The notes: generated from the letters alone by a model not told the origin. A DNA stretch of 64,000 nt from Serratia silvae (GCF_023282985.1 NZ_JAGQDC010000020.1:1-64000); one strand, 5' to 3'; counted from the stretch's first letter, positions 10,150 to 20,950 are shown. Numbers and translations: made by a program.

Positions 10150-13100
10150 GTGACAAATCGAGTGGAACAACTGCGTCAGCAGTTAGCGCAGCGTATTTTA
10201 GTGTTGGACGGCGGTATGGGTACCATGATCCAGAGCTATCGGCTGGAGGAGGCAGACTACCGCGGTGAGCGTTTTGCCGATTGGCAAAGCGATCTTAAAG
10301 GGAACAATGACCTGCTGGTGTTAAGCAAACCAGAGGTGATCACCGCGATCCATAACGGTTACCTGGAGGCGGGGGCTGACATCCTCGAAACCAACACCTT
10401 CAACTCGACCACTATCGCGATGGCCGACTACCATATGGAGTCGCTATCCGCCGAAATTAACTACCAGGCTGCCTTGCTGGCTCGGGCCTGTGCCGATGAA
10501 TGGACTGCACGCACCCCGGAAAAACCGCGCTACGTCGCAGGCGTGCTTGGCCCAACCAACCGTACCGCCTCCATTTCCCCTGACGTTAACGATCCGGCCT
10601 TCCGTAATGTCTCTTTTGACCAGTTGGTAGAAGCCTACCGCGAATCAACCCGTGCGCTGGTGGAAGGGGGCGTCGATCTGATCATGATCGAAACCATCTT
10701 CGATACCCTGAATGCCAAAGCGGCGGCCTTTGCGGTCGAAACCGAGTTTGAAGCGCTGGGCGTGACCTTACCGATCATGATTTCCGGCACTATCACCGAT
10801 GCCTCTGGCCGTACCCTTTCCGGCCAGACCACCGAAGCGTTCTACAATTCGCTGCGTCACGTTAAACCGCTGACCTTTGGCCTGAACTGTGCGCTTGGCC
10901 CGGATGAGCTGCGCCAATATGTGGCGGAGCTGTCTCGCATCTCTGAAAGCTATGTAACTGCTCATCCGAACGCCGGTTTGCCCAATGCCTTTGGTGAATA
11001 CGATCTCGATGCCGAAGAGATGGCCAAACAGGTGGGTGAATGGGCACAAGCCGGTTTCCTCAATATCATCGGCGGCTGCTGTGGCACCACTCCGGCGCAT
11101 ATCGCCGCGATGGCTAAAGTGGTTGAGGGCGTGCCGCCACGGCAGTTGCCAGAGTTACCGGTGGCTTGCCGCCTGTCCGGCCTGGAACCGTTGAATATCG
11201 ATGCCAAATCGTTGTTCGTCAACGTGGGTGAGCGTACCAACGTTACCGGCTCGGCTCGATTCAAAAGGCTGATTAAAGAAGAAAAGTATAACGAGGCGTT
11301 GGCCGTGGCCCGCCAGCAGGTAGAGAGCGGTGCCCAGATCATCGACATCAACATGGATGAAGGGATGCTCGACGCCGAAGCGGCGATGGTGCGTTTCCTC
11401 AGCCTGATCGCCGGTGAGCCGGATATTGCCCGCGTACCGATCATGATCGACTCCTCCAAATGGAGTGTGATCGAAAAGGGCCTGAAATGCATTCAGGGTA
11501 AGGGCATCGTCAACTCGATCTCGATGAAAGAGGGCGAAGAAGCCTTTATCCACCATGCCAAACTGGTACGCCGCTACGGTGCCGCCGTGGTAGTGATGGC
11601 CTTCGATGAGGTCGGCCAGGCGGATACCCGCGAGCGCAAGTTTGAGATTTGCCGCCGTGCTTACCAGATTTTGACCGAACGCGTGGGTTTCCCGCCGGAA
11701 GACATCATTTTTGACCCGAACATTTTTGCCGTCGCGACCGGTATCGAAGAGCATAACAACTATGCCGTCGACTTTATCGAAGCTTGCGCTGATATCAAAA
11801 CCCACCTGCCACACGCGATGATCTCCGGCGGCGTGTCCAACGTCTCCTTCTCGTTCCGTGGCAACGATCCAGTGCGCGAAGCGATCCACGCGGTGTTCCT
11901 GTATCACGCCATTCGCAACGGTATGGATATGGGGATTGTTAACGCCGGGCAGTTGGCGATCTATGACGATCTCAGCACTGAGCTGCGTGAAGCCGTTGAG
12001 GACGTGGTGCTCAACCGCCGTCAGGACGGCACCGAGCGCCTGCTGGAGCTGGCGGAGAAATACCGGGGCAGCAAAGACAATGAAGTGGCGGTGCAACAGG
12101 CCGAATGGCGCGGCTGGCCGGTGGTGAAGCGTCTGGAGTATTCGCTGGTCAAAGGCATTACCGAATTTATTGAGTTAGACACCGAAGAAGCGCGCCAGCA
12201 GGCGGACCGCCCGATCGAAGTGATCGAGGGGCCGCTGATGGCCGGCATGAACGTGGTGGGTGACCTGTTTGGCGAGGGCAAAATGTTCCTGCCGCAGGTA
12301 GTGAAATCGGCCCGTGTGATGAAGCAGGCGGTGGCCTACCTTGAACCTTACATTGAGGCCAGCAAACAGAAAGGCACCACCGCCGGGAAAATTCTGCTGG
12401 CGACGGTGAAGGGTGATGTGCACGACATCGGTAAAAACATCGTCGGCGTGGTGCTGCAATGTAACAACTACGAAATTATCGATCTGGGCGTGATGGTGCC
12501 GACGGACAAGATCCTGAAAACCGCCCGTGAAGAGAAGGTGGATATTATTGGTCTGTCTGGCCTGATCACCCCGTCGTTGGACGAAATGGTGAACGTGGCA
12601 AAAGAGATGGAGCGCCAAGGCTTTACTCTGCCGCTGCTGATCGGCGGTGCGACCACCTCCAAGGCCCATACTGCGGTGAAGATTGAGCAGAATTACAGCG
12701 GCCCGACTACCTACGTGCAGAACGCCTCGCGTACCGTTGGCGTAGTTGCGGCGCTGCTGTCAGACACCCAGCGGGACGAGTTTGTCGCCCGCACTCGCAA
12801 AGAGTACGAGACCGTGCGTATCCAGCATGGGCGTAAAAAACCGCGTACGCCGCCGGTCAACCTGCAACAGGCGCGGGATAACGCCATGGTGCTGGATTGG
12901 GAAAACTACCAGCCACCGGTGCCGCACAAACTGGGGGTGTTCCCGGTTGAGGCCAGTATTAACACGCTGCGCCATTATATCGACTGGACGCCGTTCTTTA
13001 TGACCTGGTCGCTGGCGGGCAAGTATCCGCGCATTCTGGAAGATGAAGTGGTAGGGGAAGAGGCTAAACGCCTGTTCAAAGATGCTAACGAAATGCTGGA

Positions 13101-13833
13101 TATGCTGGCTGCTAACGGCAGCCTCAACCCGCGTGGCGTCTACGGTCTGTTCCCGGCCAACCGCGTTGGGGATGATGTGGAGGTCTACCGGGATGAAAGC
13201 CGCACCGAGGTGCTGGTGGTCAGCCGTCATCTGCGTCAGCAAACGGAAAAGACCGATTTCCCGAACTACTGTCTGGCCGACTTTGTGGCCCCGAAGAGTA
13301 GCGGCAAAGCCGACTACTTTGGCGCATTCGCGGTCACGGGCGGGCTGGAAGAAGATGCATTGGCAGCGGCTTATGACGCCAAACATGATGATTACAACAA
13401 GATCATGGTCAAAGCGTTATCTGATCGTCTGGCAGAGGCCTTTGCCGAATACCTGCATGAGCAGGTGCGCAAGCTGCACTGGGGCTTTGCCTGCGATGAA
13501 AATCTGAGTAACGAAGAACTGATCCGTGAGAATTATCAAGGCATTCGCCCGGCCCCCGGCTATCCCGCTTGCCCGGAACATACCGAAAAAGCGGAGATCT
13601 GGCAGTTGCTGGACGTTAACCGCCATACTGGCATGGAACTGACCGAATCTTTCGCCATGTGGCCTGGGGCGGCGGTATCCGGCTGGTATTTCAGTCATCC
13701 GCAGAGCAAGTACTTTGCCGTGGCACAAATCCAGCGCGATCAGGTCGAAGACTACGCGCAGCGTAAAGGGATGAAGATCGGCGACGTAGAGCGCTGGCTA
13801 GCCCCGAATCTCGGATACGATGCGGATAATTAA
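10150..13833 (+). CDS. metH: cobalamin-dependent methionine synthase
   Basis: Transfers the methyl group of 5-methyltetrahydrofolate to homocysteine through methylcobalamin, making methionine. At 1227 residues it has exactly the E. coli length. In order: homocysteine-binding domain with zinc cysteines (GGCCGTTP near residue 310), pterin-binding domain (about 350-650), B12-binding domain with DVHDIG (His758 is the cobalt ligand), and a C-terminal SAM-dependent activation domain (about 900-1227). Translation starts at GTG 10150, which aligns with the E. coli start. The gene is divergent from iclR, and an ERIC element begins directly after its stop codon. Confidence 0.97.
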   Translation: MTNRVEQLRQQLAQRILVLDGGMGTMIQSYRLEEADYRGERFADWQSDLKGNNDLLVLSKPEVITAIHNGYLEAGADILETNTFNSTTIAMADYHMESLSAEINYQAALLARACADEWTARTPEKPRYVAGVLGPTNRTASISPDVNDPAFRNVSFDQLVEAYRESTRALVEGGVDLIMIETIFDTLNAKAAAFAVETEFEALGVTLPIMISGTITDASGRTLSGQTTEAFYNSLRHVKPLTFGLNCALGPDELRQYVAELSRISESYVTAHPNAGLPNAFGEYDLDAEEMAKQVGEWAQAGFLNIIGGCCGTTPAHIAAMAKVVEGVPPRQLPELPVACRLSGLEPLNIDAKSLFVNVGERTNVTGSARFKRLIKEEKYNEALAVARQQVESGAQIIDINMDEGMLDAEAAMVRFLSLIAGEPDIARVPIMIDSSKWSVIEKGLKCIQGKGIVNSISMKEGEEAFIHHAKLVRRYGAAVVVMAFDEVGQADTRERKFEICRRAYQILTERVGFPPEDIIFDPNIFAVATGIEEHNNYAVDFIEACADIKTHLPHAMISGGVSNVSFSFRGNDPVREAIHAVFLYHAIRNGMDMGIVNAGQLAIYDDLSTELREAVEDVVLNRRQDGTERLLELAEKYRGSKDNEVAVQQAEWRGWPVVKRLEYSLVKGITEFIELDTEEARQQADRPIEVIEGPLMAGMNVVGDLFGEGKMFLPQVVKSARVMKQAVAYLEPYIEASKQKGTTAGKILLATVKGDVHDIGKNIVGVVLQCNNYEIIDLGVMVPTDKILKTAREEKVDIIGLSGLITPSLDEMVNVAKEMERQGFTLPLLIGGATTSKAHTAVKIEQNYSGPTTYVQNASRTVGVVAALLSDTQRDEFVARTRKEYETVRIQHGRKKPRTPPVNLQQARDNAMVLDWENYQPPVPHKLGVFPVEASINTLRHYIDWTPFFMTWSLAGKYPRILEDEVVGEEAKRLFKDANEMLDMLAANGSLNPRGVYGLFPANRVGDDVEVYRDESRTEVLVVSRHLRQQTEKTDFPNYCLADFVAPKSSGKADYFGAFAVTGGLEEDALAAAYDAKHDDYNKIMVKALSDRLAEAFAEYLHEQVRKLHWGFACDENLSNEELIRENYQGIRPAPGYPACPEHTEKAEIWQLLDVNRHTGMELTESFAMWPGAAVSGWYFSHPQSKYFAVAQIQRDQVEDYAQRKGMKIGDVERWLAPNLGYDADN

Positions 13834-13989
13834 TATACCCGTCGTCTTTCAAGCTGCGCGTTGTTACCCAGTATGCGCTGGGGATAAGTAAGCTTGTCTG
13901 CCGCCTAGCTGTTGTGCCGTACAGGGATGTATAAACGCCGCGAACGCATGGATGCGCAAGAGCGGCCAACTTGAAATCCATAGGGTATA
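13834..13989. repeat. ERIC element, long variant
   Basis: This 156-bp element has ERIC termini (TATACCCGTCGTCTTTCAAG at the left, CTTGAAATCCATAGGGTATA at the right). It has a shortened core plus about 60 bp of extra sequence carrying GCCGTACAGGGATGT and AGAGCGGCCAA. The same extra block recurs in the copy near dgkA. It starts immediately after the metH TAA, so it will be transcribed in the metH 3' UTR. Confidence 0.8.
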
Positions 13990-14087
13990 AAGTAGAAGAA
14001 AATGATTTGCCGCTGTCCTGCTTAACTGGCGCCTGGCAGGCGGGATAGCCTGTGGTGTCTGCCGGGCGTCAATGGAGCTAGCCTTCC

Positions 14088-15737
14088 GTGTTGACCCTTC
14101 TTAATCTGCTTTCCGCCATTGCCATGCTGGTGTGGGGGACTCACATCGTTCGTACTGGCATTATGCGGGTCTATGGCGCCAATTTGCGCCAGGTGCTGAG
14201 CAACAGCATCGAGAAAAAGCCGCTGGCCTTTGTGGCAGGCATCGGTGTAACCGCATTGGTACAAAGCAGTAATGCAACGGCGTTACTGGTTTCTTCTTTT
14301 GTAGCGCAAGGGCTGGTGGGACTTGGGCCTGCGTTGGTGATTATGCTGGGGGCTGATGTTGGCACGGCGATCATGGCGCGCGTGCTGACGTTCAATCTCT
14401 CCTGGCTTTCGCCGCTGCTGATTTTTGTCGGCGTGATTTTATTCCTCAGCCGTAAGCAAACCCGTGTAGGCCAGATGGGGCGCGTCGCCATTGGTCTTGG
14501 CCTGATTGTGTTGGCGCTGGAACTGATTGTGGCTGCCGCTACGCCAATCACTCAGGGCTATGGTGTCAAAGTGATCTTCTCGTCGCTGACCGGCGATGTG
14601 ATGCTCGATGCGCTGATCGGTGCCCTGTTTGCCATTATCAGCTATTCCAGCCTGGCGGCGGTGTTGTTGACCGCGACGTTGACCGCCTCGGGAGTGATTT
14701 CTCTACAGGTGGCGCTGTGCCTGGTGATTGGTGCCAATTTGGGTAGCGGCCTGTTGGTGATGTTAAACACCAGCGGCCAGAATGCCGCAGGCCGTCGCGT
14801 GGCGTTGGGGAGCCTGTTGTTCAAACTGTTGGGCAGTGCACTGGTGCTGCCGTTTGTTTCCCTGATTGCGCACGGTATTGAGCGGCTGCCTGGTAATGCA
14901 GAAGAGCTGGTGATCTATTTCCACATGTTCTACAACCTGGTGCGTTGTCTGCTACAGGTGCCGTTGTCAGGGCCGATGGCGCGCCTGTGCGAAACGTGGA
15001 TCGTCGATGCTCCTACAGAAGACCCCCGTTTGCGGCCACGCCACCTCGACGTCAGCGCCCTGGATACGCCAAGTTTGGCCCTGGCCAATGCGGCGCGGGA
15101 AACCCTGCGAATGGGGGATGTGATAGAGCATATGATGATCCTGCACCATGAGGTATTGCATGGTAAGCGCATCCAGGCCAAAGAAGTTCGCCGTCTGGAC
15201 GATGACGTTCACGTGTTGTACACCGCCATTAAACTTTACCTGGCCCAGATCCAGAAGGAAGACCTGGGAGAGGCGGATTCGCGCCGTTGGGCGGAGATCA
15301 TCGAAATGGCCCTCAACCTGGAGCAGGCTGGTGATATCATCGAACGTATGGCTAGTGATGTGGCGGATCAATCACATGGCGCGCGCAGTTCGTTCTCTGC
15401 TGAAGGTTTGGACGAGCTGGACCAACTGCATGAAAAGTTGACCGACAATTTGCGCCTTAGCCTGTCGGTATTTCTCTCCGGTGATGTTACCAGCGCCAAG
15501 CGGTTACGCCGCTCCAAACACCGTTTCCGCATTCTGGATCGTCGCTATGCCCATGCGCACGTCGATCGCCTGCATCAGCAAAACGTGCAGAGTATCGAAA
15601 CCAGCTCGCTGCACCTGGCGCTGTTGGGGGATATGAAACGACTTAACTCGCTGTTTTGCGCGGTGGCCTATAACGCGCTCGATCAGGATGAGAAAGACGA
15701 CGACCGTGACTGGGAGGAAATGCCCGGCAGGCTTTAA
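14088..15737 (+). CDS. yjbB: Na/Pi cotransporter family protein YjbB
   Basis: A predicted inner-membrane phosphate transporter. E. coli YjbB (543 residues) has been linked to phosphate export. The 549-residue protein has an N-terminal half of about eight hydrophobic segments. The first Na/Pi repeat carries LVQSSNATALL (the QSS motif); the second is degenerate (YSSLAAVLL). A cytoplasmic PhoU-like helical domain (about residues 340-530) follows. Translation begins at GTG 14088 after GGAG. It follows metH, as in E. coli. No PhoB box was recognised. Confidence 0.9.
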   Translation: MLTLLNLLSAIAMLVWGTHIVRTGIMRVYGANLRQVLSNSIEKKPLAFVAGIGVTALVQSSNATALLVSSFVAQGLVGLGPALVIMLGADVGTAIMARVLTFNLSWLSPLLIFVGVILFLSRKQTRVGQMGRVAIGLGLIVLALELIVAAATPITQGYGVKVIFSSLTGDVMLDALIGALFAIISYSSLAAVLLTATLTASGVISLQVALCLVIGANLGSGLLVMLNTSGQNAAGRRVALGSLLFKLLGSALVLPFVSLIAHGIERLPGNAEELVIYFHMFYNLVRCLLQVPLSGPMARLCETWIVDAPTEDPRLRPRHLDVSALDTPSLALANAARETLRMGDVIEHMMILHHEVLHGKRIQAKEVRRLDDDVHVLYTAIKLYLAQIQKEDLGEADSRRWAEIIEMALNLEQAGDIIERMASDVADQSHGARSSFSAEGLDELDQLHEKLTDNLRLSLSVFLSGDVTSAKRLRRSKHRFRILDRRYAHAHVDRLHQQNVQSIETSSLHLALLGDMKRLNSLFCAVAYNALDQDEKDDDRDWEEMPGRL

Positions 15738-16367
15738 TCCCGGGGCGTTGACAAACAATGCAGGGCACTAGATAGGCTGGGTGAAGTAAGCAGGATCACC
15801 TCACCTGTATAGGTGCCCGTGGCTGATAGCCTAAATCCTCCTGATTACCGCAGGTTCACAATCCTCTCACTTTATAGTCCAAATCCTAATGTGATAGTGT
15901 GCCGGTGAGGGCAAATATTGAATTAACGATTTCCTATAAAACATTTTTTTTTGCTGGTTTCCCCGATTTTTCCTAAGAAACTCGTCCCGAACTAATGCTC
16001 GATTCCAGACAGTTAGATCTGTATTTTAAGGTTTGTTGTTCCTGCATCATGTAAAGCATTTTATATAGGAGGGTGGTTAAATAGAGTATTGCTTTGATAA
16101 TTTGATAATTAACAGGATTATATGTTGTTATTTTATTTTTATTAGGTTTGTTGTATTTCCATTAATTACTCATTACTACCTTGTCAATAATTGGTGGCGT
16201 TTTTATGCTGTGTTTTTATTTCGTATTTTTCTGGGATGAAAGTGTGTTTAAATTTTTACATGGCTTTGTTAGACTATTGCGGCAATAAACTATGGGTCTA
16301 TTTGGTTTTAATGGTTTTGCGGTTAGGGAGTTTGAAATAAAATGGAGGTGGTTCACTGAAGGCTCAG
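15738..16367. other. AT-rich intergenic region before the first fimbrial operon
   Basis: This 630-bp gap holds no convincing ORF. From about 15900 it becomes strongly AT-rich with T tracts, typical of sequence silenced by H-NS upstream of fimbrial genes (inference). No clear sigma-70 promoter, inverted-repeat switch or RNA gene was recognised. Confidence 0.6.
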
Positions 16368-16979
16368 ATGCTCAAGCAAATGACCGGAGCAACAATGCTA
16401 TTATCAGCAAGTTGTTTGGCAGGAATGTCTTCCGGTGAAGTTAAGGTGGTTGGCGAAATATTATTGCCCCGTTGTGAGGTTATTGCTCCCAATAATGGGG
16501 TATATGATTTTGGGAAAATCAAGCTGCCAGAAAATTCAAATAGCTTGCCAGCCTTAACGCAATCTTGGCGCGTGAAGTGTGATAGCGCGGCGTATATGGA
16601 CATTATCCCGGAAGATAACCGGAGTCAGTCCACTGGTAATCAAGGGGCTGGCTACTTTAGCCTTGGTGGTGGACGTGGCTCTCAGTCTATGGGGAATTAC
16701 CGATTGGGAATAAGCAATGCCCGCATAGATCGGACGGCGGTAGTACCACAAACCGCAGGGCAACCTATGGCGCGTGCTAGCATCATGTCACTGCTCCCCG
16801 GCAAACGCACTCGTTGGGAAATGCCGGCAAACGTAATGATGCGCGCGGGGCCGCAGGCAGGGCGGGTTTTCTCCTTGGATATTACGGTTTACCCACAGTT
16901 GACTCTTCCTGAAAATGCTGCGACGGAAGCAATGTCACTGGATGGTTCAGCGACGTTGGACTTCACTTTCGGCATATAA
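16368..16979 (+). CDS. fimbrial subunit, DUF1120 (GltF/YhcF-like) family, 1
   Basis: A 203-residue secreted protein with an N-terminal hydrophobic segment (to about residue 21) and the C-terminal LDGSATLDFTFGI block. That block closes all three subunits of this operon and is typical of DUF1120 proteins found with chaperone-usher systems. It is presumably polymerised at the surface as a pilus subunit. The start is uncertain. A strong GGAGGTG lies 17 bases before the ATG at 16368 but only 5 bases before an in-frame CTG at 16356. Starting there would also give a more usual basic N-terminus. First of three tandem paralogues, ahead of usher and chaperone. Confidence 0.75.
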   Translation: MLKQMTGATMLLSASCLAGMSSGEVKVVGEILLPRCEVIAPNNGVYDFGKIKLPENSNSLPALTQSWRVKCDSAAYMDIIPEDNRSQSTGNQGAGYFSLGGGRGSQSMGNYRLGISNARIDRTAVVPQTAGQPMARASIMSLLPGKRTRWEMPANVMMRAGPQAGRVFSLDITVYPQLTLPENAATEAMSLDGSATLDFTFGI

Positions 16980-17152
16980 GTGCCAGTTCTATCCCCTTGT
17001 CTTTGTTGAGGGAAGGTGAAACTTTTATGCTTATTACCTCAAGGTAAATCTGCGTGGTAATAAGGTAAAAAGGGAGGAAATATTACTCTCTGGGCTTGCC
17101 TGCGCTCAAGAATGGGGGCGGGTTTTATTCAAAAAACTATATGGATATATTT

Positions 17153-17794
17153 ATGAAAAAAACAATTATTTCAGGTGCCGTCATGTCAGTCATGATGCTG
17201 AGCATGGGTACTGCAATGGCGGGGTCTATGTCATCTGAATTATCAGTGAAGGGGAAGATGGCAATACCTTCATGTAAGGTTTATTTAAAAGATGATGGCG
17301 TTTTTAATTTGGGTAAAATCTCTCATGGTGTAATTAAGTCTTCCGCCGCTACGCCAATGAGGGAAATCATGGGCTCGCTAAATGTTGTATGCGATGCCGA
17401 TACCTATCTGAAGTTTAGCGCGGTTGATAACCGTGAAGGCACTGCCAGTACGGCCGGGAGCACGCATTTCGGTCTCGGTAATGTGAACGGCAAGGGTAAA
17501 TTAGGCTATTACACCATGAAACTGTCGACTGCCAAGGTTGATGGTGCTGAATCAGGGCTCTACAGCACGCAGAAAGGCAGCACTTCAACTACCGCATATT
17601 TAACTGCCACGATTGACAAAGGCAAGGTAACCGGTTGGGCAGATGACAACAATACTCAGGTTAGCGGTAAATTATTCCAAGCTAATTTGGCCATTGAACC
17701 TGTGTTGGCTTCAACAAAGGATATGGCTGGCTCGATTACGGAGAATACCAAACTGGATGGTTCAGCCACGCTGAACTTCAGTTACGGGCTCTGA
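17153..17794 (+). CDS. fimbrial subunit, DUF1120 family, 2
   Basis: A 213-residue protein with a clear signal peptide (MKKTIISGAVMS... cleaved after AMA). The body shares with its neighbours an early CKVYLKDDGVFNLGKI segment, a central DNREGTA and FGLGNVNGKGKLGYY segment, and the LDGSATLNFSYGL terminus. The ATG at 17153 was chosen because it gives the signal peptide; upstream in-frame ATGs only add residues. It lies 173 bases after subunit 1 and 66 before subunit 3, in one apparent operon. Its place in the pilus (major or minor) cannot be told from sequence. Confidence 0.8.
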   Translation: MKKTIISGAVMSVMMLSMGTAMAGSMSSELSVKGKMAIPSCKVYLKDDGVFNLGKISHGVIKSSAATPMREIMGSLNVVCDADTYLKFSAVDNREGTASTAGSTHFGLGNVNGKGKLGYYTMKLSTAKVDGAESGLYSTQKGSTSTTAYLTATIDKGKVTGWADDNNTQVSGKLFQANLAIEPVLASTKDMAGSITENTKLDGSATLNFSYGL

Positions 17795-17860
17795 TTTTTA
17801 TTACGGATAAATACGCCTCCTGAAGTTCAAGGAGACGAATATACATAAGGATATATATTG

Positions 17861-18511
17861 ATGAAAAAGAATGTACTGCAATTAACGGCTCTGTCATCGC
17901 TACTGTTTTCTGCTGCGACGCTGGCGGCAGACACTAGTGCAGAAATCAAGGTTGTTGGTGAACTCTCTACGTCAACCTGTGAAGTGACAGTGCAGAATAA
18001 CGGCGTGTTTGATTTTGGCGAAATCAGACAGTCGCAAGTTTTAGACGATAAAGCGACTATGCTGAGAACTGCCACTGAGGGAGGCGTAAATGTGAAATGT
18101 AGTGCGCCTACTGCGCTGACATTCATTACGTCAGACAATCGGTTGGGTACCGCTAGCTTCGAAGGGTTAGGCCGGAATTTTGGTCTTGGTAATGTGAACG
18201 GGACCGGGAAAATGGGCTTTTACCAATTACAAGTACGTGGCGCTACCGTAGATGGGAAAGCTAGCCGGGTGTTTACGGCGGTGAATAACAATACTATCGG
18301 AGCCACTGGAGATAGCCTGCTGATCGAGTTGGGTCAACGCACTGGCTGGGCACCAGCCTCGGGTGAGCAAGAGATGTCTATCGGCAAAGATTTTGCTTTC
18401 GGTATTACTGCAAGAGCCTACTTGGGGTCAAAGAGCGATATGAAAGGTCCCCTCCCTGAAGATGCAAAGCTGGATGGCTCTGCCACCATGGAATTTGGCT
18501 TCGGGTTGTAA
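17861..18511 (+). CDS. fimbrial subunit, DUF1120 family, 3
   Basis: A 216-residue protein with a signal peptide ending in TLAA. It has the family segments CEVTVQNNGVFDFGEI, DNRLGTASFEG and FGLGNVNGTGKMGFY, and ends LDGSATMEFGFGL. The ATG at 17861 follows AAGGAT. It is most similar to subunit 2, so the pair probably arose by tandem duplication. A strong hairpin follows it before the usher gene, which could favour subunit over usher synthesis. Confidence 0.82.
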   Translation: MKKNVLQLTALSSLLFSAATLAADTSAEIKVVGELSTSTCEVTVQNNGVFDFGEIRQSQVLDDKATMLRTATEGGVNVKCSAPTALTFITSDNRLGTASFEGLGRNFGLGNVNGTGKMGFYQLQVRGATVDGKASRVFTAVNNNTIGATGDSLLIELGQRTGWAPASGEQEMSIGKDFAFGITARAYLGSKSDMKGPLPEDAKLDGSATMEFGFGL

Positions 18512-18530
18512 ATCTGTCTTACGTTAATTG

Positions 18531-18552
18531 AGAGGGGGGGGCTCCCCCCTCT
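18531..18552 (+). other. G8/C6 hairpin before the usher gene
   Basis: AGAG followed by eight G in all, then CTC with six C and TCT, forms a 9-bp GC-rich stem with a very short loop directly upstream of the usher gene. There is no T tract, so it looks like an mRNA-stabilising or attenuating hairpin, not a true terminator. The G8 homopolymer is the longest G run noticed in the window. Confidence 0.65.
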
Positions 18553-18604
18553 ATGTATGTCTTATGTCGACGCAGGTCGGGCAATCAAGGGAATGGAATC
18601 GCCC

Positions 18605-20950
18605 ATGAGGCAAAAGGCATCGGTGGCATGGGGGTTGTCGATCCTGCTGATGGCGCGCGCAGGGGCGACCGGATTTGATGTAAAAACCCTTGAGCAACTC
18701 GGGTATAACGCTGATATTGCGGATTTCTTTTCGACTTCACGGTTTTTACCTGGGGTTCACCAGGTCGAGCTGGAGGTAAATGCTGCGCAACGCTATCAGG
18801 AAGAGGTTCGTTTTGGTCAGGAGGGGGAGCTGTGCCTGGATGCACGTTTGGCCGAAACGCTGCGTTTGCACCTGACCTCGCCTCTTGGCGACTGTGAACG
18901 TATTGGATCTCGTTGGCCACAGGCACAGATACGGGTATTTCCTGGCACCTTCCGCGTGGAGATCACATTGCCGGAAGAGGCTTTTGATCCAGAAAAACTG
19001 CGCAGTGAGCAGCGCGGCGGCTATGCCGTGATGCTGAATTATGATTTGTACGGCAATAGCATGAAGGGAAGCTATGGCAACCAGCAAACGTGGCAGGCCA
19101 TGCTGGAGCCTGGTCTGAATATCAGTAACTGGGTGGTTCGTAATCGCTCCAGCTACAGTAAGAATGAGTTCGGGAGCCAACTGGATGTGTATGAGACCTC
19201 TGCAACGCGTGATTTCCCGCAGTGGGGAGCATTGGTACAGCTTGGGGAGTTTAGTGCTGGTGGGTCGTTAAGCGGCGGCTTGCCTATCACCGGTTTGCAA
19301 CTGTCCAGTGAGCGTTTCCAACTTTCTCGTGCAACCTTGGCGGTTCCCATACAGGGCAGTGTATCAAGCCAGGCGATGGTGGAGGTCAAGCAGCGTGGGC
19401 AGGTGATGTACCGTACGCTGTTGCCTGCGGGGCCTTTTACTCTGGACAATCTGGGTCAGGCCGCTACAGGGGTTGAAACTCAGGTCACGGTTACCGATGC
19501 CGAGGGGTATCAACAGCGCTTTACTGTGACGCCGGGCTTCGGTGATGAGCAAGAGCGGCAAAGCGGTTACCAGTTCGCCTTGGGGCGCTATCGTACCTAT
19601 GGTGGGCAGCAAGGTACAGCTTCCCCGCCAGCATTGTTGATGGGAGAGAAAAGGTTCAGTTCAAGCGGCTCCCGGCAGATGGGTCTGGGGGGGATGGCTT
19701 CGGCAAAATACCAGCGGCTGGCCTGGCAGGGGAGCCTTGGCAGTGAGCAGGGTAATTGGTTATCCGGGAGTGCCGTGTACGGCCGGGGGCGGCAGCAGGG
19801 TGTTCAACTGGATGTGCAGGGGCAGTTGGCCTTGAGCAGCAACGTTTCGTTGTCCCTGTCTGCGCAATATCGCACCCTGGGATACCGGGAAGCGGATGCA
19901 TCGTTTCGCCAGTCTGCGGATCATACCGACAATAATTCGGACTCACGGCCGCATTATTCGGGGGGCTTGGCTCTGTCCTGGAATACCCCGGAATGGGGAG
20001 CGTTTGCCTATGGTCTGTCGCACGAGCGGTATTACCACGACAACACACAAAGTTTGATGCATACACTGTCCTACGGTAGAAGGCTGGGATCGGCGACGTT
20101 GAGTCTGAATGTGCAATCCTCGTCCTATGATCGGGCTGCTGTCTATGCTGGGCTGAGCTTACCCCTAGGTGGGGGGAACATTAGCAGCCGCCTGCAACTG
20201 CGCAAGAACAATCAAATGACGCTAGGAAGCAGTTGGCAGGGTACCGTCGCGGGGCCATTAAAGGGTTATCTTGACATCGCTCGCGATAGTCACGGTGAGT
20301 ATCAGACCAGTGGCAACCTGAGCGGTAATACTGCCTACACCCGCTTGTCGCTGGGAGCATCACGCTCCAGCCAGGGCAGCCTCTCGCAGTCTTTGGTCTC
20401 TTCGGGTTCGCTGGGCGTAGCCAATAACACCTGGGTAATGTCACCCCAACGGGCGGGCGATACGTTGGTGGTGGTGAGCGTGCCAGGGCAGTCTGGCGCC
20501 AGGGTGACTGGTGCGGGTGAGGGTATCACCGATTTTGCCGGCGACGTGTTATTGCCCTCGGCCACGCCCTATATGCCGTTAAAGGCACAAATAGATACTT
20601 TGTCACTACCGTTAAACCTGCGGCTGAACAGCACGGCTCTGGAGCTGGAACTGGCGCGTGGTACCGTGGTGAAAAGGCAATTCCGGGTCACCGAGGTCCG
20701 TCAATTATTACTGACCTTGCGGGATGAGCAAGGAGACATCTTACCCACCGGGTCGTCTGTACATGATGAGAAAGGACGGCTGTTGGGCACCCTGATTGGT
20801 GAAGGCAACCTGATGCTGGTGAATGAAGATATTGGCAAGGTTTTGCGCGTGCGTCGCGTCAATAAGGATGAATGTCTGGTGAGTTATGAAGTACCGGCGG
20901 AATTTGACCCGTTGGTATTGTATGAAGAGCGGGATGCTGTCTGCCGTTAG
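18605..20950 (+). CDS. fimbrial outer-membrane usher
   Basis: PapC/FimD-type usher that would receive chaperone-subunit complexes and secrete the pilus through the outer membrane. From the ATG at 18605 it is 781 residues, starting with a signal peptide (MRQKASVAWGL...). It contains the N-terminal periplasmic domain, a long beta-barrel (about 130-640) with the typical VEVKQRGQVMYRT...LPAGPFTLDNL region, and C-terminal domains ending with cysteines (DECLVSYE, DAVCR). ATGs at 18557 and 18593 are also in frame; 18605 gives the best signal peptide. Slightly short for the family. No internal defect is seen. Confidence 0.88.
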   Translation: MRQKASVAWGLSILLMARAGATGFDVKTLEQLGYNADIADFFSTSRFLPGVHQVELEVNAAQRYQEEVRFGQEGELCLDARLAETLRLHLTSPLGDCERIGSRWPQAQIRVFPGTFRVEITLPEEAFDPEKLRSEQRGGYAVMLNYDLYGNSMKGSYGNQQTWQAMLEPGLNISNWVVRNRSSYSKNEFGSQLDVYETSATRDFPQWGALVQLGEFSAGGSLSGGLPITGLQLSSERFQLSRATLAVPIQGSVSSQAMVEVKQRGQVMYRTLLPAGPFTLDNLGQAATGVETQVTVTDAEGYQQRFTVTPGFGDEQERQSGYQFALGRYRTYGGQQGTASPPALLMGEKRFSSSGSRQMGLGGMASAKYQRLAWQGSLGSEQGNWLSGSAVYGRGRQQGVQLDVQGQLALSSNVSLSLSAQYRTLGYREADASFRQSADHTDNNSDSRPHYSGGLALSWNTPEWGAFAYGLSHERYYHDNTQSLMHTLSYGRRLGSATLSLNVQSSSYDRAAVYAGLSLPLGGGNISSRLQLRKNNQMTLGSSWQGTVAGPLKGYLDIARDSHGEYQTSGNLSGNTAYTRLSLGASRSSQGSLSQSLVSSGSLGVANNTWVMSPQRAGDTLVVVSVPGQSGARVTGAGEGITDFAGDVLLPSATPYMPLKAQIDTLSLPLNLRLNSTALELELARGTVVKRQFRVTEVRQLLLTLRDEQGDILPTGSSVHDEKGRLLGTLIGEGNLMLVNEDIGKVLRVRRVNKDECLVSYEVPAEFDPLVLYEERDAVCR

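Noticed and set aside
11155-12096. Long antisense ORFs inside metH, dnaB, pgi, plsB and others
   Set aside because: They mirror the codon structure of highly conserved genes and show no independent domains or ribosome sites.
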